A program made the translations under genes and the position numbers. The notes under the pieces are model-generated. The model did no database searches. It was not told the origin of the DNA and worked only from the letters and a program-made list of their open reading frames with translations. A DNA stretch of 64,000 nucleotides. Source: Prosthecobacter algae. GTDB lineage: Bacteria > Verrucomicrobiota > Verrucomicrobiia > Verrucomicrobiales > Verrucomicrobiaceae. Where the stretch lies: NCBI RefSeq assembly GCF_039542385.1, contig NZ_BAABIA010000004.1, forward strand, positions 1-64,000, read 5' to 3'. Shown in pieces: positions 51,901 to 60,752 of the stretch (position 1 is its first letter; each line of letters starts with the position of its first letter).

Positions 51901-54270
51901 CCCTTCAATATCAGTTTTCATCCGACAGGGATAGGCTTGCGCAGGGCTGAAGTCCATATTGCTAATGATGATGCCAATGAAAATCCGTACTTTTTTACTA
52001 TCGAGGGACAAGCTGTTGCGCCTGAAATTTATTTAACGGGAAATGCCAATGAAATTCCGGATGGAATCAGTGATCCTGATGAAATCAATCATACTTATTT
52101 CGGTGAAACTATTCTTGGGTTTCCCTTGCATCGTCATTTCACGATCAATAACAGTGGAGATGGTGATCTTTATATAGAGCAAGTAAAAATTTCGGGCATT
52201 CATGCAGCGGATTTTTCTATTGAATCGTCACCTTCTATGACCGTGAATCCTTCTGGTTTGAGTCAATTCGGGATTCGGTTTAATCCTTCAGGCACAGGTT
52301 TGCGCAAAGCCAGGGTGGAAATTTTCAACAGCGATTCAGACGAGAGTACCTATATATTTGAAATTGAAGGACATTCTTCCGATCTTAAACCGGTGGCGCA
52401 GCCACAGATGATTAGTTTCATTTCGCCTTCTGAGGCTTTCAAGGGACAAGTGGAAATCCCTGTGCAAGCCACTTCCACTTCGGGGCTACCCGTCACTTTG
52501 ACAGTTCTCTCGGGGCCTGCGACGTTAGGAGACAACACGCTGACTTTCACGGGGGGCGTGGGCCCGGTCAAGATCCGTGCGAGCCAGGAAGGCAATGTCT
52601 TTTTCAAAGCGGCCAAACCGGTGGACCGGATCATCACCATCCAGGAGGATCCGACCACCCTGACCCTGGCCAATCTGGTGCAGACTTACACGGGCACGCC
52701 TCGTGCCATCACCACGCTTGGCGCAGCGGGTGCGGTGGTCACGTATAACAACGATCCTTTGGCCACGCCCCCCACGCAGGCGGGCAAGTATCCGGTCAAG
52801 GCGGTTGCAGGAGGTGTCACGCGAACAGGCATGCTGATCATCACGAAAGCTCCGCTGACGGTGATTCCTGACTTTCAGCGTAAGCTGGTGTCGCAGCCCA
52901 ATCCGGTGCTGACACTCGCCTATCAAGGCTTGCTGGGGGCGGACACAGTCGAAGCCGCAATGTCTGTCGCCCCTGTGGGCAAAACCACTGCCAAAGGCAC
53001 CAGCCCGGCAGGCAGCTACCCCATCACTCCTGGCGGTGGGGTATCGGCGAATTACAGTTTCATCTATGTCAAAGGCACCTTGTTTGTGGAGGGTTTTGCC
53101 GGGCAGTATGAAGCCTTGCTGACGGACGAACTGGGAGATGCAAAGGCGAAGCTGGAGATGACCATTGCGGCCTCGAACTCGACGTTCACGGGTAAAATCA
53201 CATCTGCGGTGGATGCGAAGACGGTGCCTGTCACCGGTGGCCTAACCACTTCTTTCGCTTCGGAATCGGCGGCGGGCATGGGCAGCGGCAAGTCCGGCAG
53301 CACGATGTATCAGGTGACGGTGAATGTGCCTCTGGAAGGGGACCTGACGGTTTCAGCCACCCGCGATGGTGCGGCGCTGGGCTCGGCCCTCGACGGCAAA
53401 AAACTGCTGGTGCTGGTGAAGCCGGCCACGCTTTCATACACGGGGGCGCATACGCTGCGGCTGGCCCCTGCGACGGGTGGGGCGGTGATGCCTGCCGGGT
53501 CTGGCCATGCGACGGCCAAGGTCAATGCCAATGGCAGTCTGGCGATCGTTGGAAAACTGGCCGATGGTACGACCCTGACGGCAACGCTGGCAAGTGACCG
53601 GGAGGCCGGGTACCGACTGTTTGCACTGCCTTACAAGGTGCGTCCGGGTAGCTACTTGGCCGGTAAATTTAATCTCCTGCCGCAGCCGGATCTGCCGGGG
53701 CGTCGTCATGTTTCCCAGGCATCGGGCACGCTGCTGCTCTGGGCCAAGGCAGGCAAAGCCACGGATACATCCTACCGGGACGGTTTTGGCACAGTTGGCG
53801 GTCCTTTGGAGACACAGTTGACGATAGATCCCTGGCTGCCTCCGGTGGCGGCCAAAGGCGCTGCGCCTGCGGTCACCCTGGCACAGCGCCTGGGCCTGGC
53901 TGGCAGCGCGCTGGGGGTGGTGCATGGCACGATTGACAGCACTAGTGCCATCGGCCTGCCGACTTCGGTTTCTTTGGGCAGCAACAATGCCGTGACGATT
54001 CTGCTGCCGGTGACATCGCCGCTGAATGCCACGGGCTGGAAGGTGACGCTGGTGCCTTCGACGGGGGCCTTTACAGGAAGCTTTCTGCTGAAGGATGAAG
54101 TGGCTGGGAAACCGGCCCCACGTCCGGTGAAATTTAGCGGGGTGCTTCGGCAGGCACCCAGTGCGGAGCTGGGTGGAATTGTGGGTGCAGGGCATTTCCT
54201 TCTTCCGGCCCTGCCAGGGGCGGCTTCGAATGAGATGGTCTCGGGAGAGATCCGATTTGTCCGGCCTTAA
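48949..54270 (+). CDS. Giant secreted protein: W-G-W propeller repeats, two HYDIN-like domains, MBG-like domain, verrucomicrobial C-terminus
   Basis: A 1773-residue exported protein (signal MILAIHGVPLLAMLCGVFFF). After ~240 residues come 13 clear tandem modules of ~44 residues plus a terminal partial one, each of the form 'nhIARWdG..W..lG.G.nG.V.al...g..lYvGG.F..aGg'. Two ~120-residue 'choice-of-anchor D'/HYDIN-like domains follow (TFTILNLANADLAL...GLHAADFSV, then a second with GIHAADFSIES). An MBG-like region (LTVIPDFQRKLVSQPNPVLTLAYQG) and a C-terminal domain with FAGQYEALLTDELGDAKAKL end the chain. The part up to ~52,450 is AT-rich and the rest is GC-rich. Likely an adhesin or surface-display protein. 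Confidence 0.85.
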   Translation: MILAIHGVPLLAMLCGVFFFTQSVVYADRDVSLTKDTPRLSDAKSFPINRLGEEVEKQHKVDGPRIVGMDGGAQLSAQFQQLAGKVSMEGLWLESTDEENPKGQPFRVIATAIGRKGGTNSKKMAQNGKVEVSAELVSFTRPGLTEEYRVSVDGVRQDFVVSEAPSGAGELIVTLNVDGARLTPIDDGVVLTVKDSGREIAYSRLKVTDAEGRELSAFFSINEPSEMIISVDDDDAVYPVRIDPTFSDADWFGMYGTPGTDKSVFATAVGPNGDLYVGGSFTHMGQLAVNYIAVWRGSSWYPFGSGFNGEVRSLAFSGNNLYVGGAFSQVGSLPVSCIACWDGNTWKSLGSGTNGIVQAIVVSGSNVYAGGSFSVAGGVNANGIARWDGEIWSSLGSGTNGDVKTLATSGGMLYAGGNFTLAGGNVVNHIARWNGVEWASMGQGFNAAVHAVAVMGTLVFAGGEFEASSSLSVKHIACWSGGSWAGVGQGMNNAVTSLASSGSDLYIGGIFSQAGGITANHIVRWDGAEFSPLGEGVDGAVNAVAVYSGNVYAVGDFTIAGNLIANRIGHWDGAVWRALAPGINGSVHAIAIAGEDVYVGGEFGAAGGLYVSGVAHWNGSSWNRLGSEPLGPIYSLLAFEDTVIAGGLMHATLGGAVAVNIARWDGSRWHAMGEGLGGAVRCLAKFKGDIYAGGGFLASGQQTVPRLAKWNGNSWTALAASPNEVVTCLGVSGDYLYVGGLFTQVGSLSTNHIARWDGFSWSSLGVGTDDTVQDIAVSASDVFVCGSFVYAGDVRAKGIARWDGDTWHPLQSSVDVAGVSSIVASGPYIYAAGVFKFSSMNSSRIVRWNGREWQPLGTSANNPVLCLEATDTDLYAGGNFTRIGNKAVGRIAHAVLPPEPEISVRGNALEILSEDMIPKMEDHTVFETGNVGGAPVGRTFTILNLANADLALIGENKVTITGLHAADFSVSTQPVNNIEAFSSCPFNISFHPTGIGLRRAEVHIANDDANENPYFFTIEGQAVAPEIYLTGNANEIPDGISDPDEINHTYFGETILGFPLHRHFTINNSGDGDLYIEQVKISGIHAADFSIESSPSMTVNPSGLSQFGIRFNPSGTGLRKARVEIFNSDSDESTYIFEIEGHSSDLKPVAQPQMISFISPSEAFKGQVEIPVQATSTSGLPVTLTVLSGPATLGDNTLTFTGGVGPVKIRASQEGNVFFKAAKPVDRIITIQEDPTTLTLANLVQTYTGTPRAITTLGAAGAVVTYNNDPLATPPTQAGKYPVKAVAGGVTRTGMLIITKAPLTVIPDFQRKLVSQPNPVLTLAYQGLLGADTVEAAMSVAPVGKTTAKGTSPAGSYPITPGGGVSANYSFIYVKGTLFVEGFAGQYEALLTDELGDAKAKLEMTIAASNSTFTGKITSAVDAKTVPVTGGLTTSFASESAAGMGSGKSGSTMYQVTVNVPLEGDLTVSATRDGAALGSALDGKKLLVLVKPATLSYTGAHTLRLAPATGGAVMPAGSGHATAKVNANGSLAIVGKLADGTTLTATLASDREAGYRLFALPYKVRPGSYLAGKFNLLPQPDLPGRRHVSQASGTLLLWAKAGKATDTSYRDGFGTVGGPLETQLTIDPWLPPVAAKGAAPAVTLAQRLGLAGSALGVVHGTIDSTSAIGLPTSVSLGSNNAVTILLPVTSPLNATGWKVTLVPSTGAFTGSFLLKDEVAGKPAPRPVKFSGVLRQAPSAELGGIVGAGHFLLPALPGAASNEMVSGEIRFVRP

Positions 54271-54338
54271 AGGTTTCCGTTTTTGACAGAATGGGGCATA
54301 TATGGAGCGTGTGGTCCGCCACGCCCATCCCGCCACCT

Positions 54339-57300
54339 ATGCCCGCAGAATCCAGCTCTCTGAACCACCTGCTCATCAGTGCCTCGGCAGGCTCGGGCAA
54401 GACGTACCAATTGGTGCGCCGATACCTGCATCTGCTAGGTCTGGGGCAGGAGGCGGAGGGCATCGCAGCGATGACCTTCACCCGCAAGGCGGCGGGGGAG
54501 TTTTTCAACCGCATCCTGCAAAGGCTGGCGGAGATGGCCGAGCATCCAGAACGGGCGGCCGCCTTTTTTGAAGGCAGCCAGCCAGCGGTGGATGCCTCCC
54601 AGGACTATGGCCAACTGCTGCGCCGGGTGATCCGCCGCATGCACCGTCTGCGTCTGGGCACCATGGACAGCTTTTTTGCCAATGTGGCGGCCTGTTTCCC
54701 GATGGAGCTCGGCCTGCCTGCCGGGGCCAGGGTGATGGATGAGGATGAGACGCGTCAAGCCCGCCGCGAGGCTCTGGACGGACTGCTGGAACGGCTTTAT
54801 CAAGAGGACAATGGGGCCGCCCAGCAGGTGCTGATGGAGGCGTACAAGCAGGCCACCTTTGGAGCGGAGGAAAAGACGGTGGACAGCACGCTGCAAGACT
54901 GGCTGGCCGATGGGCTGAGCCTGTGGGAGGACAGCCGCATGAGCCAGTCTGCTGGAGCCGTGCCCGGTGCGCCTGACTACCGTGGCTGGGGAAACATGCG
55001 GGCGATCTGGACGGAGCGTCCTGAGGCCGCCCCGCTGGCCGATGCCATCGCCGAGGTTCGTTCGACCTTTGTGCCTCTATCGGATGCAGGTGTGGATTTG
55101 CTGGAGGAAACGCTGGCGGCGGTTTTGGAAACGGTCCCAGGTATGTCATTGCCCAAGCGGACCAAAGAGCTGCTGGAGAAAGCCCAGGAAAAATGGGCGG
55201 ACCTGCTGGCGGGAGATGCGGAACTGATGTGGATGCGCAAAAAAACTCCGGTCAAAGGGGCTGCGGCCAAGGCCTTGGTGAAACTGGTGCGCACCCTTTT
55301 GGCTCGCGAATTTTTGGTGCGGGCGGAACGCACGCGCGGGCTGGCCTCCGTGATTGTGCTGCTGGCTGAAGAGTATGCGCAGAAGGTGCGCTCCCGGGGC
55401 CGTCTTTCCTTTGCCGATGTGCAGCGGCTGCTCTCCAAGGCTGCCGAGCAGGAGTCCCCCTGGGGCACTGGGGAAGGGGACCTTTGGTTCCGTCTGGACG
55501 GCCGGCACCAGCACTGGCTGCTGGATGAGTTTCAGGACACCAGCCGTGTGCAGTGGAGGGTCATCGGCGGCCTCGTGGATGAAGTGATCCAGGATGACAG
55601 CGGGGAGCGCAGCTTTTTCTCGGTGGGAGATCCCAAGCAGTCGATTTATCTCTGGAGGCAGGCGGAGCCGGACCTCTTTGACGACATTCTACGGGCCTAT
55701 CCGGCCAGCGGTGCGCGTGGTCTGCACACGGACCGCCTCAGCCAGTCCTTCCGCAGTGCCCAGCCGGTGCTGGATACGGTGAATGCGGTGTTTGGGAACC
55801 GTGTCACTTTGGAGGAGCTGCTGCCTGATGGAGCCCTGAAAGGATTCGCCTTTGAACCGCACACGGCGGCCCAGACGCGGCTCACGGGACATGCAGCGCT
55901 GATTTCGCCCACGCCTGAGCTGGATGTGGAAAACCCCACCACACATCTCACGGCAGAGCTTTTGAAACAGGTGCAGCCGCTGCAGCGTGGACTCACCTGT
56001 GCCATTTTAGTGCGGTCAAACAAGGAGGCTCGCGAAATGACGGAAGAACTCCGCGCGACCACCGGCATGGAGATTGTGTGTGAATCGGATCAGCATCCTT
56101 GCACGGACAATGCCCCAAACTTGGCCTTGCTGTCGCTGTTGACTCTGGCGGCCCATCCGGGTGACAAGCAGGCTCTGGAGCATCTGCGCATGACCCCTTT
56201 GTGGGCGCGGATTGAAACGACTGAAGACTCCTGGCACCTCACGGTGGCCAAGGTGCAGAGCCTGGTTTTTGAAAGGGGCTTTGCGGCCTTTTTGGAAGCC
56301 TGGACGCCTCATCTCTGGCAGGTGCTGCCGCAGATGGATGCCTTCCACATCAAACGCCTGGGGCAGATGGCGGATATTGCGGCTGAGTTCGATGCCTCGG
56401 GCAGCCGTGACCTGGATGCTTTCATCGAGTTTGCCCGTGAGTACCTGTTGCGCACGCGCGGTGCTGCGGCGGCGGTCCAGGTGATGACCGTGCATGCTTC
56501 CAAAGGGCTGGAGTTTGATGTGGTCATCCTGCCTAGTCTGAGCGGCAAGGCGATGGATCAGGCGATGTGGGAGGAACTGCTGGTCAGCCGTCAAGAGGGC
56601 GGCGTGCGCTGGGTCTTGGAAACTCCGCAAAAGGTGTTCTGCCAATTGGATGCGACCCTCAGTGCGGAACTGAAGGAGAGCCGTCGTCGCACCGCCTTTG
56701 AGTCTCTGTGCCGCCTCTATGTGGCGATGACGCGTGCCAAACGCGGTCTCTATTTTGTCACGGAAACCGAGCCTGCCACAGGCAAGGCGATCAAGGAATC
56801 CCGGCTCCTGCGCATGACCCTGGGGCGGGATGGAAGCCGACCTCTGGCGGAGGAAGACAACACGGGAATCATCGAGTGGGAAACGGGGCAGGCGGACTGG
56901 TTCAAGGCGCATCCTTATGTGCCGGAGCCCGTGCCAGTGCCGGTGCTGCTGCATGCTCCGCTGGGGGAACTTCTGCGGGAGACGCAGCCTCTGCCGCGTC
57001 GCCGTACTCCTTCCGGTGAGGAAAGCTTCAAGGTCAAAGGCAGGATTCTCTTTGGGGAAGGCCGGGAGCCGGGCCGCCGTCTCGGCACCCTTGTCCATGA
57101 ATTGTTTGCGGAGGTGGAATGGACGCCTGCCATGGATGAATTGGAGCCACACTGGCTGGCGAAAGGTCTGATCACGGCTGAGGATCTTCAGGCCACAGAA
57201 GGGCCTGTGGCCGCTGCCCTGGCGATGGTGCGCGGAGTCCTCCAGGCGGAAGCCTGTGCGGCGGCCTTTGCCCGTCCAAGCCCGCTGGCTCAGGTCTGGC

Positions 57301-57584
57301 GTGAACGTTCCTTTGACCTGGTGCTGAAGGGGGAATGGATTTCCGGAACCTTTGACCGCGTGGTCTTGAACCGTGATGCTGAGGGGCGTTACGTTTCGGC
57401 CTGGGTGGTGGACTTCAAGACGGATGAGGTCTCCGGCGAAACTTCCTTGCAGGAAAAGCTGGCCGGGTATGGACCCCAGATCGCGCTTTACCGCAATGCC
57501 ATCTCCAGGCTGACCGGCGTGCCGGAAAGCGCGGTGCGATGCAGCCTGCTGTTCACCCGACTGCGCCAGTTGGTGGATCTGTGA
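54339..57584 (+). CDS. AddA/RecB-like UvrD-family helicase-nuclease
   Basis: A 1081-residue superfamily 1 helicase with a C-terminal PD-(D/E)XK nuclease. Motif I: ISASAGSGKTYQLVRRYL; the AMTFTRKAAGEF motif Ia; motif II: WLLDEFQDTSRVQW (Asp396); motif III: FFSVGDPKQSIYLWRQAEP; motif V: VMTVHASKGLEFDVVILP; motif VI: YVAMTRAKRGLYFV. The nuclease motif is WVVDFKTDE (Asp1025). Together these match the AddA/RecB subunit of a double-strand break repair nuclease. The partner AddB is not next to it here. Alternative start at 54291. Confidence 0.9.
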   Translation: MPAESSSLNHLLISASAGSGKTYQLVRRYLHLLGLGQEAEGIAAMTFTRKAAGEFFNRILQRLAEMAEHPERAAAFFEGSQPAVDASQDYGQLLRRVIRRMHRLRLGTMDSFFANVAACFPMELGLPAGARVMDEDETRQARREALDGLLERLYQEDNGAAQQVLMEAYKQATFGAEEKTVDSTLQDWLADGLSLWEDSRMSQSAGAVPGAPDYRGWGNMRAIWTERPEAAPLADAIAEVRSTFVPLSDAGVDLLEETLAAVLETVPGMSLPKRTKELLEKAQEKWADLLAGDAELMWMRKKTPVKGAAAKALVKLVRTLLAREFLVRAERTRGLASVIVLLAEEYAQKVRSRGRLSFADVQRLLSKAAEQESPWGTGEGDLWFRLDGRHQHWLLDEFQDTSRVQWRVIGGLVDEVIQDDSGERSFFSVGDPKQSIYLWRQAEPDLFDDILRAYPASGARGLHTDRLSQSFRSAQPVLDTVNAVFGNRVTLEELLPDGALKGFAFEPHTAAQTRLTGHAALISPTPELDVENPTTHLTAELLKQVQPLQRGLTCAILVRSNKEAREMTEELRATTGMEIVCESDQHPCTDNAPNLALLSLLTLAAHPGDKQALEHLRMTPLWARIETTEDSWHLTVAKVQSLVFERGFAAFLEAWTPHLWQVLPQMDAFHIKRLGQMADIAAEFDASGSRDLDAFIEFAREYLLRTRGAAAAVQVMTVHASKGLEFDVVILPSLSGKAMDQAMWEELLVSRQEGGVRWVLETPQKVFCQLDATLSAELKESRRRTAFESLCRLYVAMTRAKRGLYFVTETEPATGKAIKESRLLRMTLGRDGSRPLAEEDNTGIIEWETGQADWFKAHPYVPEPVPVPVLLHAPLGELLRETQPLPRRRTPSGEESFKVKGRILFGEGREPGRRLGTLVHELFAEVEWTPAMDELEPHWLAKGLITAEDLQATEGPVAAALAMVRGVLQAEACAAAFARPSPLAQVWRERSFDLVLKGEWISGTFDRVVLNRDAEGRYVSAWVVDFKTDEVSGETSLQEKLAGYGPQIALYRNAISRLTGVPESAVRCSLLFTRLRQLVDL

Positions 57585-57585
57585 T

Positions 57586-58359
57586 TCAGTTCACCGCAGC
57601 CGCACGCGCACGGGCGATGACCAGTTGTCGTACCAGCAGCTCGCTGCTGCCCCGGATTCCCGCGCTGAGGCGCAGGATCTCTCCTTTGGCCTCGGTGGTG
57701 AGGGTGATCTGGCCCAGGCGCATCACCCCATAGGTGGTGGCGCTGGCCGTCATTTTGCTGGCATCTACGGATGCCTCTGCCTTTTGACTCGCCAGGGAGA
57801 CCTGGATGGTCATGGGCTGGGTGAGAACGGGGCAGGCGTAGTTCAGCACAATGTCATAGGTGCCTGCGGGCAGGGATTCGATGCGCCAGTCGATCTCGCC
57901 GACGGCGGCGGCATCTGGGCTGGCGCTGCCGCTGGGAGTGGGCGTGATGCTGCGGGCCAGGGCCGGTGTGAGGGCAATGAAAGCACGCGTGTTTTTCACC
58001 AGCGCTGGCATGGGCTGGGTGACGGGCATTTCAGACGGGGTCTTGAGTGACTGCACGGCGGCGGCTAGGTCCACCACGCCACCGCTGGTGATGATGCCCT
58101 GGATGCGTTCGATCTCACTCTGGTAAGGCTTGGGATCATCCGCCTGGGCCGCGAGTTTTTGCAGGTCGGTGATGTACTTGCTCAGCAGCGGGATGTGCTT
58201 GGTGCGCAACTGAAGCTGGTAGATGGTTTCCATCTGCCGGAGGCGCGAGCTCTCGCTGCTCGCCGCCACGGGGGCTGAGTTGACAGGCAGGGACACCTGG
58301 GCCAGCCCGGCAGCAGGGATCGCCAGAAGGCTGCTGAAAAGAAGGTGCCTCAGGTTCAT
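57586..58359 (-). CDS. Secreted protein C of a three-gene operon (coiled coil plus galactose-binding-like domain)
   Basis: A 257-residue exported protein (signal NLRHLLFSSLLAIPAAGLAQ). A helical stretch (ESSRLRQMETIYQLQLRTKHIPLLSKYITDLQKLAAQADDP in two blocks) precedes a beta-sandwich-like domain: EIDWRIESLPAGTYDIVLNYACP, TIQVSLASQKAEASVDA and GVMRLGQITL. The 'LPAGTYDIVLNY' strand pair resembles the same place in the two upstream paralogues, suggesting a carbohydrate-binding-like fold. Its start overlaps the previous stop (ATGA). It is the third gene of the operon. Function unknown. Confidence 0.7.
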   Translation of the reverse strand: MNLRHLLFSSLLAIPAAGLAQVSLPVNSAPVAASSESSRLRQMETIYQLQLRTKHIPLLSKYITDLQKLAAQADDPKPYQSEIERIQGIITSGGVVDLAAAVQSLKTPSEMPVTQPMPALVKNTRAFIALTPALARSITPTPSGSASPDAAAVGEIDWRIESLPAGTYDIVLNYACPVLTQPMTIQVSLASQKAEASVDASKMTASATTYGVMRLGQITLTTEAKGEILRLSAGIRGSSELLVRQLVIARARAAAVN

Positions 58360-59858
58360 GGGGGGGAGTCCTCCGAAAGTGACCACGCACCTGGGGCGGG
58401 CTTTTGGCGGCGTGCCGTCTTTTCCCGGTCTAACAAGGAATCGAACAAGCCGTTTTCCATCATCCCTCGCCTGTCCTTTGGCGGCATGACGGCGGCGAGC
58501 CCCTGGTCCACCAGTACATTTTGATAAAGGCCGATTTCGGGCAAAAATACGAGGGCGTTGGAGGTGCCGTCTTTGCTTTTTCCAGGACGCACCAGCACGC
58601 GCAGATCCTTGCCCTCCAGATACCCGGCGGTGAACTCCTGGGCGGCCCGTCCCAGCGGGGTGACATCGCTGCTGCCGAGCCGGAAATGCTGTGCAAAGGT
58701 CTTGGACGCCTCCTTGTCTGAATCGTCGAGCGGAGCACACTGCAACCACAGCAGACGAATGGTGAGGCGGCGGCCTTCGTGCTCAATCATGAAACGATCC
58801 CCCTGATTGCCTGCATCCTCGACGAAGCGGGCACCGTCCAGATCCTCAAAGCCGTTGAGGCCGCCATTGTTGCCCAGCATGCGCAAAGGCCCGGCTGTCT
58901 GGCCTCGGCTGTTCTCCATCAGCTTCAGCAGCCGTTTGATTTCCGCATCCGCAGAATCTGCCAGCGCCGGATTGCTGGTGGCCAGCGCCCGGATGTTTTC
59001 CAAGTAGCTGTCCACGATGGGCTTTTGTGCGCTGGTGAGAGCTTCGTTGAGTGATTTTTTCAACGAATCGAGGGTAGGGCCTTCCGGGGCTGGGCTGGTG
59101 ATGGTGGGGGCTTCCACAGTAGCGGGCAACAGCCGCAGATTGCGCAGGCGGAGCAGATTGCCCGGATAGCCCGTCGCCGAGGTCAGCCGTAGGGTCACCG
59201 GACTGCGTGTGAAGTTGACAGGGCCGATTTTCACCGCCTCGAACGTCGTGTCATCGTGGCTGAGTTTGATCTCAAAGGAGCGCCGATTTTCGGCGGCACC
59301 TGCGAGAAGGGAAACCTCCAGAAATTCGAAAGCCGCCGTTTCCTGTGGCTGAGAACGACCAGGAACGAAAGTCCCGGGAAGGGATGGCAGTTCGACAAGG
59401 TTTGCCTCGAGTTCCAGATAGTATTTGCCGGGGGAGAGCCGCAAGTTCGACCATTCTGCCCCGCTGCCACCCGTGCGCCAGCCGGTGATCAGGTCCCCAC
59501 GAGATTCGGCGGAGCCGATGAAACGGGCCTGGGCTGGCAGCAAAGGAAAGGCCAGGGACTGTGCCAGAGGTTCATCATTGGAGGGATACAGGGCCTTCAG
59601 TTCGGCCCGGCGCTGTTGCACCAGCCTGGCCTCTTCATAGTCGGCTGCTTCGGCCAGTTCCTGTTCCACTTTGGCAAGCGCACGCTCATACTGGTCGGTC
59701 AGCGTCTGCGAATCTGCCATGACCTGCCGCAGGAAACCTGCACGTGTCACCGCCAGCGGGGCAGGGTCCGGTTTCTGGGCCATCGCCGTTCCCAGGCACA
59801 AGCCAACGACCACCAGGAGGCGGATGCCAAAGAGAAAACTGGAAGGCCGGGCGTTCAT
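58356..59858 (-). CDS. Secreted protein B of the operon with SNase-like C-terminal domain
   Basis: A 500-residue exported protein (signal SFLFGIRLLVVVGLCLGTAMA). Coiled coil (TLTDQYERALAKVEQELAEAADYEEARLVQQRRAELKAL in two blocks), then a sandwich-like domain (GDLITGWRTGGSGAEWSNLRLSPGKYYLELE). The C-terminal ~120 residues look like a thermonuclease/SNase OB fold (RLLWLQCAPLDD, GRAAQEFTAGYLEGKDLRVLV, VLVDQGLAAVMPP). The catalytic Glu ('GxEA') and both Arg positions of SNase are not seen, so it is probably a non-catalytic copy. The start overlaps the previous stop by one codon. Start at 59858 fits the signal peptide. Confidence 0.72.
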   Translation of the reverse strand: MNARPSSFLFGIRLLVVVGLCLGTAMAQKPDPAPLAVTRAGFLRQVMADSQTLTDQYERALAKVEQELAEAADYEEARLVQQRRAELKALYPSNDEPLAQSLAFPLLPAQARFIGSAESRGDLITGWRTGGSGAEWSNLRLSPGKYYLELEANLVELPSLPGTFVPGRSQPQETAAFEFLEVSLLAGAAENRRSFEIKLSHDDTTFEAVKIGPVNFTRSPVTLRLTSATGYPGNLLRLRNLRLLPATVEAPTITSPAPEGPTLDSLKKSLNEALTSAQKPIVDSYLENIRALATSNPALADSADAEIKRLLKLMENSRGQTAGPLRMLGNNGGLNGFEDLDGARFVEDAGNQGDRFMIEHEGRRLTIRLLWLQCAPLDDSDKEASKTFAQHFRLGSSDVTPLGRAAQEFTAGYLEGKDLRVLVRPGKSKDGTSNALVFLPEIGLYQNVLVDQGLAAVMPPKDRRGMMENGLFDSLLDREKTARRQKPAPGAWSLSEDSPP

Positions 59859-60622
59859 CACTTGCTGGCTGGCACCAAATCGACGGCCAGCAGTTGCATC
59901 AAATTGTCTTTCAGGACGGTACGTGCCGTGATCTTCAGGGGGCCTGTGCCATCGGTGATTTTCAGCGTGCCGAGATTCTTTTCCTGAGGCCCCTTCAGCG
60001 TGGTTTCCACATCGGCCATCAGACTGAAGCGGGTCTCTTGCACAGCCAGGGCGCCGCCTTCGAGGGGGGTGCAACGGTAGCGCAGCACCACCTCGTAACC
60101 CCCAGGTGGAAGGTTGTTCAGTTTCCATTCGGCCGTAGCACCGGGTTTTGCCCAGCCGGTGATGGCTCCTCCATCCCGCCTCACGCCGGAGAGTTTGGCA
60201 GACTCCAGCGACAGGCGAATGCGGTCCGGCAACATGCTGGAGCGGATGGATTGCTCGCGGGTTTGCAAAAGCAGCAGTTCTTTGTCGAGCCGTTCAAGTT
60301 CGGTCTCCAGCCGTTTGCGGAGATCGCGTGCCTCAATCGCTCCTGTGTAGTCGCGGGTTTCTGCGCGGCTTTTTTCCAGCAGGATCAGCTCTGAAAGGTG
60401 CTTTTTGAGAGGGGTCAGGCTGGTTTCCAGGATGTTACGCTGAAAGCTCAGCCTCGCCAGATCCATGGTGCGCTTCGGGTCAGGCTCGGCACCGGGCACG
60501 ACCGTGGGGGCGGCCAGCAGCGCCAGTCCGCCAAGCCACAGGCAAAAGCCGGATACAAGCGCGAGGTTCACAGAAGAGAGATTAGGGCAAAAACTATGCC
60601 GATTTGATCGAAAATCAGGCAT
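59858..60622 (-). CDS. Secreted protein A of the operon (coiled coil plus galactose-binding-like domain)
   Basis: About 254 residues, first gene of the operon. It has a long hydrophobic signal segment (LALVSGFCLWLGGLALLAAP), a coiled coil (SLTPLKKHLSELILLEKSRAETRDY, RKRLETELERLDKELLLLQTREQS) and a beta-sandwich domain with AITGWAKPGATAEWKLNNLPPGGYEVVLRYRC and a closing KITDGTGPLKITARTVLKDN. The GAITGW...LPPGGYEVVLRYRC pattern is the clearest version of the domain found in all three operon proteins. It may also start at a GTG near 60571, directly at the signal. Function unknown. Confidence 0.7.
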   Translation of the reverse strand: MPDFRSNRHSFCPNLSSVNLALVSGFCLWLGGLALLAAPTVVPGAEPDPKRTMDLARLSFQRNILETSLTPLKKHLSELILLEKSRAETRDYTGAIEARDLRKRLETELERLDKELLLLQTREQSIRSSMLPDRIRLSLESAKLSGVRRDGGAITGWAKPGATAEWKLNNLPPGGYEVVLRYRCTPLEGGALAVQETRFSLMADVETTLKGPQEKNLGTLKITDGTGPLKITARTVLKDNLMQLLAVDLVPASK

Positions 60623-60752
60623 GGCAACGACCCTATCCAAACCAACGTCCGTGGCAAGGCCCGTGTTGTAGGCATTGGGGTCGAAGGGTGTGCATCGTGG
60701 AAGAAAGAGGAGCTGTGCAACTTCTCCCCTCGTAATCGGTTTCACCTCCCCC

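Noticed and set aside
57586..58749. Long upstream extension of operon protein C
   Set aside because: Extra N-terminal residues are basic and unstructured and overlap gene B; the signal peptide starts at 58359.
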